From Actinopolyspora lacussalsi (lineage in GTDB: Bacteria > Actinomycetota > Actinomycetes > Mycobacteriales > Pseudonocardiaceae), in assembly GCA_030803735.1 (NCBI GenBank), contig JAURUC010000001.1, positions 3,737,501 to 3,801,500 on the forward strand: a stretch of DNA of 64,000 nucleotides, given 5' to 3'. The translations under genes and the position numbers were made by a program. Positions 18,575 to 28,802 of the stretch are shown here, in pieces (within the stretch, counting starts at the first letter, position 1; each line of letters opens with the position of its first letter). Below the pieces are notes generated by a model. It saw only the letters and a list, made by a program, of their open reading frames with translations, was not told the origin of the DNA and searched no databases.

Positions 18575-19387
18575 GTGCGCAGACCATCCCTTGTCGCTTC
18601 CGACGTCGACGGAACCCTGCTGGACCCGGCGGAGCGGGTCAGCGAACGCACCGCGCGCGCCGCGTGCGGCGTTCATGACTCCGGAACCCCGTTCGTGCTG
18701 GTCACCGGTCGTCCACCTCGCTGGGTCCCGCGGATCGTCGCCGGTCTCGGCGTGGCCGGGGCGGTGGTGTGCTCCAACGGGGCGGTGCTCTACGACGCGG
18801 CGGCGGACCGGGTGCTGCACAGTACGGCGATCGACCCGACGACCCTGCGGGAGGTGACCGGCGAGCTGCGCGACGCCTTACCGGGTTGTTCCTTCGGGGT
18901 GGAGCGTTCCACCAGCGGCGCGCACGACCGGTTGGACCAGCAGTTCATCGCCGAGTCCGCGTTCCACCGCTGCTGGCCCAACCCGGACCTGCGCATCGCT
19001 GCGCGGGACGAGCTGGTCGGTGTGCCGGTGGTGAAGCTGCTGGTCATGCACGAGCGGATGACCAGTGCCGAGATGGCGCCCGTCGCGGAGGAAGTGATCG
19101 GAGGACGGCTGGGGGTCACCTACTCCACCGGCGCCGGGTTGCTGGAGCTGTCCGCGCCGGGCGTGAACAAGGCGGCGGGGCTCGCGCGAGTGGCCGAGCA
19201 GCTGGCGGCTGATCCCCGCGACGTCATCGCGTTCGGCGACATGCCCAACGACATCCCCATGCTGGAGTGGGTGGGGCACGGCGTGGCGGTCGGCAACGCA
19301 CACCCCGATGTTCGCCAGGTCGCCGACGAGGTGACCACGAGCAACACCCACGACGGGGTGGCAACCGTGCTCGAACGCTGGTGGTGA
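18575..19387 (+). CDS. HAD-superfamily (Cof-type) phosphatase
   Basis: A 270-residue phosphatase. Motif 1 is LVASDVDGTLLDP (nucleophile Asp and acid-base Asp), the second motif TGRPPR follows, and motif 4 is FGDMPNDIPMLEW. The Cof-type C2 cap lies between. This family dephosphorylates sugar phosphates and pyridine nucleotides. The start is GTG at 18575 (VRRPSLVASDVDG), since the upstream in-frame extension overlaps the LLM gene's promoter and is out of character. By synteny it resembles Rv3813c. The stop lies 6 bp before a long intergenic repeat region that includes family A. Confidence 0.85.
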   Translation: MRRPSLVASDVDGTLLDPAERVSERTARAACGVHDSGTPFVLVTGRPPRWVPRIVAGLGVAGAVVCSNGAVLYDAAADRVLHSTAIDPTTLREVTGELRDALPGCSFGVERSTSGAHDRLDQQFIAESAFHRCWPNPDLRIAARDELVGVPVVKLLVMHERMTSAEMAPVAEEVIGGRLGVTYSTGAGLLELSAPGVNKAAGLARVAEQLAADPRDVIAFGDMPNDIPMLEWVGHGVAVGNAHPDVRQVADEVTTSNTHDGVATVLERWW

Positions 19388-19777
19388 CCTCCTGCTGTCG
19401 GCGGCGCGGTTTGCGTGGCGGTGCGGGTGGCGGAGCCTCTGGCACGGCTCTCGCTGCGGGTGCCCCGACATCGGGTAGCGACCTACACAACGTCGGGGCC
19501 GTCCTCGCGAGAGCCGCACCGGAGAACCCGCGGCGGTGCCGGTGGCGAGAGCGGTCGGAGCGCGGCCCGTGGAAGTGGTCGGAGCGCGGCGCTGCGTCGT
19601 AGCGGCGCGGCGATTTCGCGAGAAATTGACGCCCCAGTGCGGCGGTGCGGCCTCGTGTGCGTAGATTTCCCACGAAATCGCGGAGGCCGCTACCGGAGTC
19701 GGGCCAGTCGGGCCTCACCGCAGCGAGAGCCCGCGAGAGGTTCCGTCACCCGCATCGCTACGCGAATCGACCACGGA
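19388..19777. repeat. Intergenic composite repeat: family A hairpin plus paired palindromes
   Basis: This 390-bp gap lies between convergent genes. The family A hairpin (copy 2) is at 19445-19516: outer arms CGGCTCTCGC and GCGAGAGCCG, inner arms GCCCCGAC and GTCGGGGC, apex GTAG-CGAC-CTAC. The inner stem differs from copies 1 and 4 but stays paired. Palindromes lie at 19612-19627 and 19664-19679, 52 bp apart; the second is imperfect (GATTTCCCACGAAATC). A fragment of a family A arm recurs around 19718-19745. The A-to-palindrome spacing and sequence mirror 35380-35571 in reverse. No gene is seen. Confidence 0.7.
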
Positions 19778-20854
19778 TCATCCGGCCGAGGCCTGTCTGA
19801 TGGTGTCCATCCGGGCGTGGACGTTGTCACCGGGGCAGGCGGTCTCGCCGACGTCGCGGTGGGTGAAAATCCTGGGCAACGTGACCGAGGTGCCCTCGGG
19901 GTACTTGTTTCCCCTGCCTCCCCCGGACACCAGCGTGGTCTGCCCCAACGGATCACGACCGACGGTGCCGAGCTTCCAGCCCGCGATCCTTCCGGTCGAA
20001 CGCAGCGCGCTCTCGGTCGGGTAGGCGGTCTCGAAGTTGCCGATCAGCGCCACCCCGAAGGTCTGACCGTTGAATCCCTGGGTGTGGCCACCCACGACGT
20101 GGCGTCGCAGTCCGTCGGTACGTCCGGCGAAGATCGTGCCGCACTTGTCCACCAGCGCGTGGTAGCCGATGTCGCCCCACCCGAGCTCCACGGCGTGATA
20201 GTGATACAGCCCCCGGACCACCTCGGCGGAGCGCGCGCAGGTGTAGTCGTTCGTCTCCACGGTGTGGTGCACGATCGCCGCCCGCGTGGTGGCCGAGTAC
20301 TCCGGTGGCCAGCGCATCATGCTCTCGTCGGCGCCCCACTCCGCGCGGGTCACCACCGGCGGCCGTGCGGTCCGCCGCTCGGTTTCCGAACGCACCGGCT
20401 CCGTGCCCGGCGTGATCGCGATCAGTTCCAGCTCCCCGGTCACGTGCTCGCCCGCCCGAACCGCGCGTATCCGGATGCGGGAGCTCGGCCCGGTCCACCA
20501 GGCACCGCTCGCGCCCGCCGCGCCGGACACATCGCTGCCGCCGTGCCCGGAGGAACCCAGTGGCGACAGCTCGTGCCAGGAGCTCCAGCGCCCGTCCTGC
20601 CGGTACTGTGCCGTTGTCCGGTCCGGGGCTTTCCCGTCCCAGGTGACAGCGACCATGCTGAACCGCTTTCGGGTCCGCACCGTGCGTATGCCCGGTGAGT
20701 CCCGTGCTCCCGGTGCCTCGGACAGTGACCGGTGCACCGCCGTGGTCTCTCCGCGAGTCGGACTCGATCGTTCCGTGGTCGAACCGGCGGCACCGGTGGT
20801 CAGCAGTGTGGTCGTGGCCAGTGCGATGGTTCCGACGATTAAGCCGCGGAGCAT
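19778..20854 (-). CDS. Secreted PGRP-type N-acetylmuramoyl-L-alanine amidase
   Basis: A 358-residue secreted protein: signal peptide LRGLIVGTIALATTTLLTTGAAG (N-terminal 25), a linker with WSSWHELSPLG-type strands, and an amidase-2/PGRP domain from about residue 170 (RAEWGAD, IVHHTVETNDYTC, HYHAVELGWGDIGYHALVD, TFGVALIGNFE, THRDVGETACPGDNVHAR). Zinc ligands His (IVHHT), a later His and Cys (ACPGD) are in the usual places. It cleaves the lactyl-L-alanine amide of peptidoglycan. It resembles Rv3811 by synteny and lies close to the glf operon. Translation start ATG at 20854. Confidence 0.9.
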   Translation of the reverse strand: MLRGLIVGTIALATTTLLTTGAAGSTTERSSPTRGETTAVHRSLSEAPGARDSPGIRTVRTRKRFSMVAVTWDGKAPDRTTAQYRQDGRWSSWHELSPLGSSGHGGSDVSGAAGASGAWWTGPSSRIRIRAVRAGEHVTGELELIAITPGTEPVRSETERRTARPPVVTRAEWGADESMMRWPPEYSATTRAAIVHHTVETNDYTCARSAEVVRGLYHYHAVELGWGDIGYHALVDKCGTIFAGRTDGLRRHVVGGHTQGFNGQTFGVALIGNFETAYPTESALRSTGRIAGWKLGTVGRDPLGQTTLVSGGGRGNKYPEGTSVTLPRIFTHRDVGETACPGDNVHARMDTIRQASAG

Positions 20855-21013
20855 AAGTCGCCTCGCTCACATTGTCGGGAGCCCCGGAGGGTGGTCTTCG
20901 ATGTGAGTTGTTCACACCTTCGCGGGGCAGTATGCGACCCGATAACTTCACGCGCCCGGCGAAGCCTCGTTATCCGAAACCACGATCGCGAAACCGACAC
21001 GATCAGTCGCTGA

Positions 21014-22249
<1,236 letters not shown>

Positions 22250-22250
22250 C

Positions 22251-24302
22251 GTGACTGACCGGACTTCTCCGACCGAGCCTGACCTGGCCGAGTCGGATCA
22301 GTTGGAGCAGGACGCCGCGGAGCGGAACTCCTCGGAACAGGACACGACGGCTTCCGGGACGGAGAGTGACTCCGCGCACGCCGTGGGTGAGAGCAAGCTC
22401 GCCGACTCGGCCACGGTCCGTACCGGCGGCAAGCGGATCGGGGCGGAACAGGTGCTGCAGCGGGTGTTGCTCCCCCGCCCGGAGGACCCGATGGACGCCC
22501 GTCCGCTCTACCTCGACGAGCCGGAAGCCGCTTCGCAGCACGCCACCGTGTTGTCCCGCCGATCGCTGCGTGCTCCGGTACACACCAACATCTCGTTCGC
22601 CTCGTACTTCAACGCGTTCCCCGCCAGTTACTGGAAACGCTGGACGAAGCTGAACGAGGTCGTGCTGCGGCTCAAGGTTCGTGGCTCGGGCAGGCTGGAC
22701 GTTTACCGCTCCAAGCCGAACGGTGACATCGTGCACCTGGAGGGGACGGCCGTATCCAGTCCGAAGTCCTGGCGTCGGCTGGAGTTCCGCATCTCGCTCA
22801 AGCCCTTCGAGGACGGCGGCTGGATCTGGTTCGACCTGTTCACCAACGAGGGTGACATCGAACTCGACGAGGCGGCCTGGACCACCGACCTCAAACTGCC
22901 GAAGCAGCGGGTGGTGGTGGGGACGACCACCATGCGCCCGGAGGACTGCGTGCAGACACTGCAGACGCTGGGTGAGGACTCGCAGGTCCTCGATCTCGTC
23001 GAACGTGTGGTGGTGGCCGACCAGGGGGCGCAGAAGATCCGCGAGACCGAGGGCTTCGACGAGGCCGCTCGTCGGATCGGCGACAAGCTCCACGTCATCG
23101 AACAGCCCAACCTCGGTGGTTCCGGTGGGTTCACCCGCGTGATGTACGAGGGGATCTACAACTCCGACGCCGAACAAGTGATGCTGTTCGACGACGACAT
23201 CGCGTTGGAACCCGACGGCGTCCTGCGCTCCAACGCCTTCGCGCGTGCGTCGGTGCAGCCTGTGGTCGTCGGTGGGCACATGCTCAATCTCCAGGCCAGG
23301 TCACGGCTGCACACGATGGGCGAGGTCGTCGATCTCGGTGCAGCGATGTGGCGTGCCGCACCCGGAGCCGCCACCGATCACGACTTCGCCCAGTACCCGC
23401 TGCGCAAGAGCAGGAAGCTGCACAAGCTCATCCACTCCACCTACAACGGGTGGTGGATGTGCCTGTTCCCGAGGGAGGTCATCGAGCGGACGGGTCTGCC
23501 ACTGCCGCTCTTCCTCAAGTGGGACGACGCCGAGTATCACCTGCGCGCGGGCGAACGCGGTTATCCGACCGTCTCGTTGCCCGGGGCCGCCGTCTGGCAC
23601 ATGCCCTGGACCGACAAGAACGACGCGACGGACTGGACGGCCTATTTCCACACTCGCAACAGGCTCATCCTCGCCGCGCTGCACAGCCCGGACGACGTGC
23701 GCAAGAACCTGGTCAAGCAGAGCCTGAAGCTCACGCTGCGACACCTGTTCTCCATGGAGTACTCCACGGTCGCGGTGCAGCTCAAGGCCGTCGAGGACTT
23801 CATGGCCGGGCCCGAGGGGCTCTTCGACAGCCTGCGAACCGCCTTACCGGAGGTCCGCAAGCTGCGTGAGCACTACTCCGACGCACAGACCTACTCCTCC
23901 GCCCGGGAACTACCGACTCCCTCCGCCAATCCCGCCATGGCCGAAGCGCTGTTGGACCCGCCGGTACACCCGGTGCGGATAGCCAAGCGTGCCTCCCAGG
24001 CGTTGCTGCACAACCTCAAGGCCCCCGATCCGAACGCCAAGCAACGGCCGCAGCTGAACATCCCGTCCTCGAACGCGCTCTGGTTCCTGCTCGGTGCGCT
24101 GGACAGTGCCACCGTATCCACCGCGGACGGGAGCGGTACCGTGTTCCGGCGACGTGACCCGGACGAGTTCCGCAGGCTCGGCAGGCGGGCTCTGGCCGAC
24201 TACCGCAAGCTCGTCAGTGAGTGGCCCCGGTTGCGTGACGCATACCGCCAGGCGCTGCCGGAACTGACCAGTCCGGAGTCCTGGAAGCGGATGTACGAGT
24301 GA
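22251..24302 (+). CDS. glfT2: Galactofuranosyltransferase GlfT2
   Basis: Bifunctional beta-(1-5)/beta-(1-6) galactofuranosyltransferase that builds the galactan of arabinogalactan on the cytoplasmic face. The 683-residue protein has an acidic, Ser/Glu-rich tail of about 55 residues, a beta-sandwich (GSGRLDVYRSKPNGDIVHLE), and a GT-A domain with DDD near residues 314-316 (MLFDDDIALEPDG), WDDAEYHLRAGE near 424, and the catalytic-region His in AAVWHMPW. The long N-terminal tail is absent from what I recall of the mycobacterial enzyme. GTG at 22251 overlaps directly behind glf. Confidence 0.95.
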   Translation: MTDRTSPTEPDLAESDQLEQDAAERNSSEQDTTASGTESDSAHAVGESKLADSATVRTGGKRIGAEQVLQRVLLPRPEDPMDARPLYLDEPEAASQHATVLSRRSLRAPVHTNISFASYFNAFPASYWKRWTKLNEVVLRLKVRGSGRLDVYRSKPNGDIVHLEGTAVSSPKSWRRLEFRISLKPFEDGGWIWFDLFTNEGDIELDEAAWTTDLKLPKQRVVVGTTTMRPEDCVQTLQTLGEDSQVLDLVERVVVADQGAQKIRETEGFDEAARRIGDKLHVIEQPNLGGSGGFTRVMYEGIYNSDAEQVMLFDDDIALEPDGVLRSNAFARASVQPVVVGGHMLNLQARSRLHTMGEVVDLGAAMWRAAPGAATDHDFAQYPLRKSRKLHKLIHSTYNGWWMCLFPREVIERTGLPLPLFLKWDDAEYHLRAGERGYPTVSLPGAAVWHMPWTDKNDATDWTAYFHTRNRLILAALHSPDDVRKNLVKQSLKLTLRHLFSMEYSTVAVQLKAVEDFMAGPEGLFDSLRTALPEVRKLREHYSDAQTYSSARELPTPSANPAMAEALLDPPVHPVRIAKRASQALLHNLKAPDPNAKQRPQLNIPSSNALWFLLGALDSATVSTADGSGTVFRRRDPDEFRRLGRRALADYRKLVSEWPRLRDAYRQALPELTSPESWKRMYE

Positions 24303-24420
24303 TTCGAAGTGAACCCGAGTGTCGGGCACTGTCGGCTGCGCGGATCCGGGACCGGAACACCGGTCCCGGACGGGCGCCCGGAGTGGACGCACCTCGGCAG
24401 GAGAGGGAGCCGGAGACGAA

Positions 24421-25008
24421 GTGGACGCAGAGCTGACCACCGTGGCCACCGAGCCGACGGGGCCGGAGCAGGCCACGGAGGAGAAACCGCCCGCTGCGGT
24501 CACGGCCGAGACCACCGCGGTGCGCCGTGTCCAGAGCGTGCTGGCGGAACGGCCGGTCGTTACCGTTGCCAAGGGTATGTCCAAATTCGGTGACCACGCA
24601 CTCGGCTGGTTGGCGGTCGGGGCGGTCGGGGCGATCACGGACCGCCGCCGTCGTCGTGAGTGGGTGTTGGCGGCGGCCGGTGTCGCCGCTTCGCACGGTG
24701 CCTCGATCGCGGTCAAGCGTCTTGTGCGGCGCCAACGCCCCGGGGATCCGGGTATCCGGGTGCTGGTCGACACCCCCAGCCGGTTGAGTTTCCCCTCCTC
24801 GCACGCCACTTCGACGACCACGGCCGCGATTCTCTACGGCAGGTTGCTCGGACGCGGGCTGGGGCCGGTGGTGGTGCCGCCGATGATGGTCAGCCGCCTG
24901 GTGCTCGGTGTTCACTATCCGAGTGACGTGCTCGTCGGCTCGGGGCTCGGTGGTGCGGTCGCACTGGGCGTACGTCGATACGTCGAGCGGCGGAGGAACC
25001 GTGGCTGA
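24421..25008 (+). CDS. PAP2-type phosphatase, probable DPPR phosphatase (Rv3807c-like)
   Basis: A 195-residue membrane phosphatase with PAP2 motifs: KRLVRRQRP (C1), FPSSHAT (C2) and SRLVLGVHYPSDV (C3 with catalytic His). In the mycobacterial arabinogalactan cluster this position is held by Rv3807c, proposed to dephosphorylate decaprenylphosphoryl-phosphoribose after UbiA. The GTG at 24421 has GGAGACGAA upstream and gives VDAELTTVATE; earlier in-frame starts would overlap the glfT2 end. It overlaps the ubiA GTG by 8 bases, which implies coupled translation. The assignment rests on synteny with glf-glfT2-PAP2-ubiA. Confidence 0.85.
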   Translation: MDAELTTVATEPTGPEQATEEKPPAAVTAETTAVRRVQSVLAERPVVTVAKGMSKFGDHALGWLAVGAVGAITDRRRRREWVLAAAGVAASHGASIAVKRLVRRQRPGDPGIRVLVDTPSRLSFPSSHATSTTTAAILYGRLLGRGLGPVVVPPMMVSRLVLGVHYPSDVLVGSGLGGAVALGVRRYVERRRNRG

Positions 25009-26257
25009 CAGGAACGAGGTCGATTCACGGTCCCCGGAGGAGAGCACTCCGGGAACCAACGACGGACAGCGGTCCGAACGGTCGGTGACGACCCCCGCTT
25101 CCGGTGGCGGCGTCGACACCGCCACCACCGAACGGGAAGCCGAGACCGAACGTGATGCCGAGCCCTCGACCGCCGATGCGGACCCCGCGGGCACCGAGGA
25201 GGCCGTGCGGGCCGACTCCGAAGGACTGATCGGTTCGGAGGCGGGTGGTGAGGCCGGTGCGTTGGAGGACCGGTTCACCGGAGGCACGGCGACCACGGAC
25301 TCGGCGGGGGAAACGACCGCCGAGGGATCGCGCCAGGACAAGTCCTCGGACGCCTACCACGCGAGGGTGGTCGCCGCCGCGGGAACTCCGACCGGGCTGT
25401 TCAACGGCCTGCTCAAGGAACTGCGGCCGAAGCAGTGGGTCAAGAACATCCTGGTGCTGGCCGCACCGTTCAGCGCGGGCGAGCTGTGGGCGGTTCCGAC
25501 CCTGCTCGACGCGGCCGTGGCCTTCGTGGTCTTCTCGATGGCCGCTTCGGGAATCTACTTCATCAACGACGCTCTCGACGTCGAGTCGGACCGGGCGCAC
25601 CCGACCAAACGAAACCGGCCGATCGCGGCGGGGTTGATTCCGCTGCCGGTGGCCTACGCGGTGTGCGGGTTGCTGCTGGTCGGCTCACTGGTCATATCCG
25701 GCCTGATGAGCATGGGGCTGTTGGCGGTGATGGCCGTCTACGTCGCCGTGCAGCTCGGCTACTGCTTCGGACTCAAGCACCAGCCGGTGATCGACCTGTG
25801 CATAGTGGCCTCCGGCTTCCTGCTGCGCGCGGTGGCGGGTGGCGCCGCCGCCGGGCTGGAGATCACCCAGTGGTTCTACATCGTGGTCGCTTTCGGCTCG
25901 CTGTTCATGGTGGCGGGCAAGCGCTACGCGGAGGTCAAGCTCGCCAACGAGACCGGAGCCAAGATCCGCAAGTCGCTGCGGGCCTACTCCGCCTCGTACC
26001 TGCGGTTCGTCTGGGCCATCTCGGCCGCGATCATGATCATGTCCTACAGCATGTGGGCCTACGACATCCGGCAGCAGGACAACTCGATCTGGGGAGTGGT
26101 GTCGATCATTCCCTTCGTGATCGGCATCCTGCGTTACGCGGTGGACGTGGACAAGGGCGTGGCCGGTGAGCCGGAGGAAGTGGCACTCAAGGACAAGGTG
26201 CTGCTGGTACTGTTCGGCATCCTCGCCGGATGCCTCTTCCTCGCCTTCTACCTCTGA
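25001..26257 (+). CDS. ubiA: Decaprenyl-phosphate phosphoribosyltransferase (UbiA-type)
   Basis: Integral membrane enzyme transferring phosphoribose from PRPP to decaprenyl phosphate, the first committed step to the arabinose donor DPA. The 418-residue protein has an N-terminal tail of about 130 residues, very acidic and poor in hydrophobics, then the UbiA core with RPKQWVKNILVLAAP and the Asp motif NDALDVESD near residue 190, plus several helices ending LFLAFYL. The tail is much longer than in mycobacterial UbiA, which I recall as about 300 residues. The GTG at 25001 has GGAGG 5 bases upstream. Confidence 0.93.
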   Translation: MADRNEVDSRSPEESTPGTNDGQRSERSVTTPASGGGVDTATTEREAETERDAEPSTADADPAGTEEAVRADSEGLIGSEAGGEAGALEDRFTGGTATTDSAGETTAEGSRQDKSSDAYHARVVAAAGTPTGLFNGLLKELRPKQWVKNILVLAAPFSAGELWAVPTLLDAAVAFVVFSMAASGIYFINDALDVESDRAHPTKRNRPIAAGLIPLPVAYAVCGLLLVGSLVISGLMSMGLLAVMAVYVAVQLGYCFGLKHQPVIDLCIVASGFLLRAVAGGAAAGLEITQWFYIVVAFGSLFMVAGKRYAEVKLANETGAKIRKSLRAYSASYLRFVWAISAAIMIMSYSMWAYDIRQQDNSIWGVVSIIPFVIGILRYAVDVDKGVAGEPEEVALKDKVLLVLFGILAGCLFLAFYL

Positions 26258-26779
26258 CAGTCACCGTGAGAGTGGAGTGCGTGGTCGGGTAGCCGTCACG
26301 TGAGTCGGCGCCTTGCCGCGTTGGGCCGGCTCTTGAGTAGCGACCTACGCGGCGAGCGGCCCGGCCTCGCAATGCATCCGACTCACGCACCGGGGACACG
26401 CGCGCTGCTCACGTGGGAAGGCGAGTGGTGCGGCCTCGCGACTCGGCTGCCGTAGCTGGTTTCGTGGCGGAACCTCTCGCACGGCTCTCGCTGCGGTTCC
26501 GGCGACATCGGGTAGCGACCTACACAACGTCTCCGGCGTCCTCGCGAGAGCCGCACGAGAGAACCCGCGGCGGTGCCGACTGCGAGAGCGGTAGGGGTTG
26601 AGCACCGGGGACACCCGCGCTGCTTATCCGCACGGTCGCGTACCGACGGGCGGTACCGGGGACGGCGATTTCGCGGGAAATCGACGGCCACCCCAGACCG
26701 GACCGCCGTACGCACCGGGCCCTCGCCCAACGGCTCGGCGATTTCGCGGGAAATCGACGCGGGCCGGTGCGGGTACTGT
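26258..26779. repeat. Intergenic composite repeat: B hairpin, A hairpin, paired palindromes
   Basis: This 522-bp gap lies between convergent ubiA and the YbaK-type gene and is almost all repeat. The family B hairpin (copy 2) is at 26300-26386. The family A hairpin (copy 3) is at 26482-26553 with inner arms CCGGCGAC and GTCTCCGG. A second copy of the B-flanking block (CACCGGGGACAC) follows at about 26603. Palindromes lie at 26667-26682 and 26740-26755, both ATTTCGCGGGAAAT, 73 bp apart. The order A-B-palindrome-palindrome is thus visible in modular form. No gene is seen. Confidence 0.75.
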
Positions 26780-27289
26780 TCACTCTTCCGAGGCGACCTG
26801 CAGGGATCGGCCCTCGGTTATCCGCAGCAGCTCGTCGTGGGTGGTGGGAAACACCGTGCGGGGCGTACCGCCCGCTGCCCAGACCCGTTCGTAGTCCGCC
26901 AGTGCGCTGTCGACCACCGTCGGCAGCGCTTCGGGATGTCCCAGCGGAGCCACCCCGCCGATCGCCTGACCGGTGGCCCGACGAACCTGCTCCGGCTTGG
27001 CGCGGATGAGCGGTTGCCAACCCAGTCGCAGGGCCAGCGCTTCCGTGTCCACCCGGTGACGCCCACTGGTCAGCACCAGGACCGGCTCCTCACCGGAGAG
27101 GAAGACCAGGCTGCCCGCGATAGCGCCCGTCTCGCAGCCGAGTGCGGCAGCGGCATCGGCGGCGGTCCTGGTCGATCCCGGCATTTCCCGGATCTCGCCC
27201 GGCACACCAACTGCCCGGAGCCGACGGGCTACCTCTTTGCTGCGTTCGGGGAGCATGCTCTCCGAGGACGCGGTCGTCTCCGATTGCAC
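26780..27289 (-). CDS. YbaK/prolyl-tRNA-editing family deacylase
   Basis: A 169-residue editing domain, probably hydrolysing mischarged Cys- or Ala-tRNA-Pro in trans. It shows IREMPGSTRTAADAAAALGC and SGEEPVLVLTSGRHRVDTE, then RATGQAIGGVAPLGH, the YbaK-type loop. I use the GTG at 27289 (VQSETTASSES) because GGAGG lies 8 bases upstream; an ATG at 27256 is the alternative. It is convergent with ubiA and divergent from a nitroreductase gene. The exact tRNA substrate cannot be told from sequence. Confidence 0.8.
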   Translation of the reverse strand: MQSETTASSESMLPERSKEVARRLRAVGVPGEIREMPGSTRTAADAAAALGCETGAIAGSLVFLSGEEPVLVLTSGRHRVDTEALALRLGWQPLIRAKPEQVRRATGQAIGGVAPLGHPEALPTVVDSALADYERVWAAGGTPRTVFPTTHDELLRITEGRSLQVASEE

Positions 27290-27371
27290 GCGGCGAACCT
27301 CCGTACGGTTTTTCGGCGCATTGGGCCGACCTCTCGCGACAGTTCGAACCCTAGCGCACCATACTTCGATC

Positions 27372-27911
27372 GTGACCGAATCACCCGGGCGTGGTGCCCT
27401 TTTCCCGGAGTCGTTGGAGCTGCTGCGCGGGTTGCGCGCCAGCCGCTGGTTCACCGATGCCGAGGTGACCGCGACGGATCTGCGCCGGATACTCGAGGTG
27501 GCCCGTTGGACGGGCTCCGCGCGTAATCGCCAACCGTGGCGGGTGCACACCGTTCGCGACGCGGACATTCGTGCCGAACTGGGACGCTGCGGCGACTACG
27601 CCCTGCACCTCGCACAGGCACCTGTGGTGCTCCTGCTGGCGTTGGATCGCGGCGGGGCGGACGCCGAGTTCGACGGGGGCAGGTTCGCACAGACGCTCAT
27701 CGCGGCGGCGGGCGCGTTCGGACTCGGCTGCTGCCCGGCGACGTTCTTCCCCGCGGCCAACGCCGAACGGGCCACCGCGATCGCCGGGTTCGAGGAGCCG
27801 TGGTCGGTGCGTACCGGGATCGCGTTGGGTTGGCCCGCGCCGGCGCCTCTCGGCAGATCCGCGATTCCGCAGGGCAGGTTACCGTTGGACGCCCTCTGGT
27901 CGGGGGAATGA
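27372..27911 (+). CDS. Nitroreductase-family protein
   Basis: A 179-residue FMN-fold protein of the small nitroreductase group. It contains LRRILEVARWTGSARNRQPW, the FMN-contacting helix and loop with RNRQPW, and FAQTLIAAAGAFGLGCCPAT, the dimer helix. The length is at the lower limit of the family. GTG start at 27372 (VTESPGRGALFP). Cofactor preference and substrate are unknown. It lies between the YbaK-type gene and a convergent DUF2017 gene. Confidence 0.75.
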   Translation: MTESPGRGALFPESLELLRGLRASRWFTDAEVTATDLRRILEVARWTGSARNRQPWRVHTVRDADIRAELGRCGDYALHLAQAPVVLLLALDRGGADAEFDGGRFAQTLIAAAGAFGLGCCPATFFPAANAERATAIAGFEEPWSVRTGIALGWPAPAPLGRSAIPQGRLPLDALWSGE

Positions 27912-28012
27912 GCCTGATCGGGGAGTGAGCGCCGTTCGACAGCGGCTCGACGCGGAAGGTGTCGCAGCAAGCAACGGCCACCGGTCCACCAGCGCGAACC
28001 GAGCCGCGAACC

Positions 28013-28050
28013 CTGCCAGTCGTACCTGCCAGTAGTACCTGTCAGTAGTA
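28013..28050. repeat. Short tandem repeat at the end of the DUF2017 gene
   Basis: Three imperfect copies of a unit near CCAGTAGTACCTG between the nitroreductase and DUF2017 genes; the last overlaps the DUF2017 stop. It encodes the C-terminal tail PEYSYY in the reverse frame. Probably slippage, not regulatory. Confidence 0.5.
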
Positions 28051-28623
28051 GGAGTACTCCGGCAGGGGTTGCCCGGAAACCTTGCGCAGCACGTCCGCGA
28101 CATTCTGCATCCACCACACGGCGAACCGGGCGGGCGTGAGCGGATCGTTCCAGTCCGCGGTCTTGTCGAAGTGCTCGTCGATGGGGGCGCAACCGGGGCC
28201 GAGCACGCCGTGTTCCACGCCGTAGGCGATGCGCATGTTCACCAGTACCCAGAACCACGCCTCGACCTGCTCGGCGTTGTGCAGCACCAACCGTTCGCCC
28301 GTGGCGGGCAGGGTGCGCAACACGACGTCCGCGTCCTCCCGGAGCCGATTGATCAGATCGGCCTCCAGCCAACCGCGCAACGCGTCGTCGTCCACGGGAT
28401 CGCACCAACTGTCGCGCAGCGCGCGGAGCATGGTCGAGTCCAGTGGTGTGACCGGCAACGGCAACGAGAGCCGCTCACATAGCCAGTCGTATTCGCGGTA
28501 TTCGTCCAACCTTCCCTGGACGAGTTCCCGATATCGTGGCAGTGAAGCGCGTAGCCACTTGAACATGGTCGAATCGAACTCAGCGACCAGCGTGTTATCC
28601 ACAATGGAGCACTTCACGGCCAT
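28042..28623 (-). CDS. DUF2017 domain protein
   Basis: A 193-residue protein matching the actinobacterial DUF2017 family: WLRASLPRYRELVQGRLDEY, DPVDDDALRGWLEADLINRL and an acidic helix AEQVEAWFWVLVNMRIAYGVE. The family is usually next to clpS and murI; neither is here. It has no signal peptide and no membrane segment. The start at ATG 28623 (MAVKCSIVDNTLVAEF) follows GGGAGA. Function is unknown. Confidence 0.7.
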   Translation of the reverse strand: MAVKCSIVDNTLVAEFDSTMFKWLRASLPRYRELVQGRLDEYREYDWLCERLSLPLPVTPLDSTMLRALRDSWCDPVDDDALRGWLEADLINRLREDADVVLRTLPATGERLVLHNAEQVEAWFWVLVNMRIAYGVEHGVLGPGCAPIDEHFDKTADWNDPLTPARFAVWWMQNVADVLRKVSGQPLPEYSYY

Positions 28624-28802
28624 ATCCGAGTCTCCCATCGCCCCGGCCCCGAATCCACAGTCGATTCTCGCAGCCGACTCGACGGGAGTCACAACCGCAT
28701 CCACGATGCGATAGCGAACGGCGTTCTCCGCCCGTTGCCCGGCCTCCCCCGGCGCTTCCGCGCCGGAGGAGACCAGGTCGGCAACCCGGTGGAAAACTCG
28801 GA

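Noticed and set aside
17351..19387. A 678-residue fusion spanning the LLM and HAD region
   Set aside because: The HAD domain begins at a GTG at 18575; the upstream part is the antisense shadow of the LLM gene.
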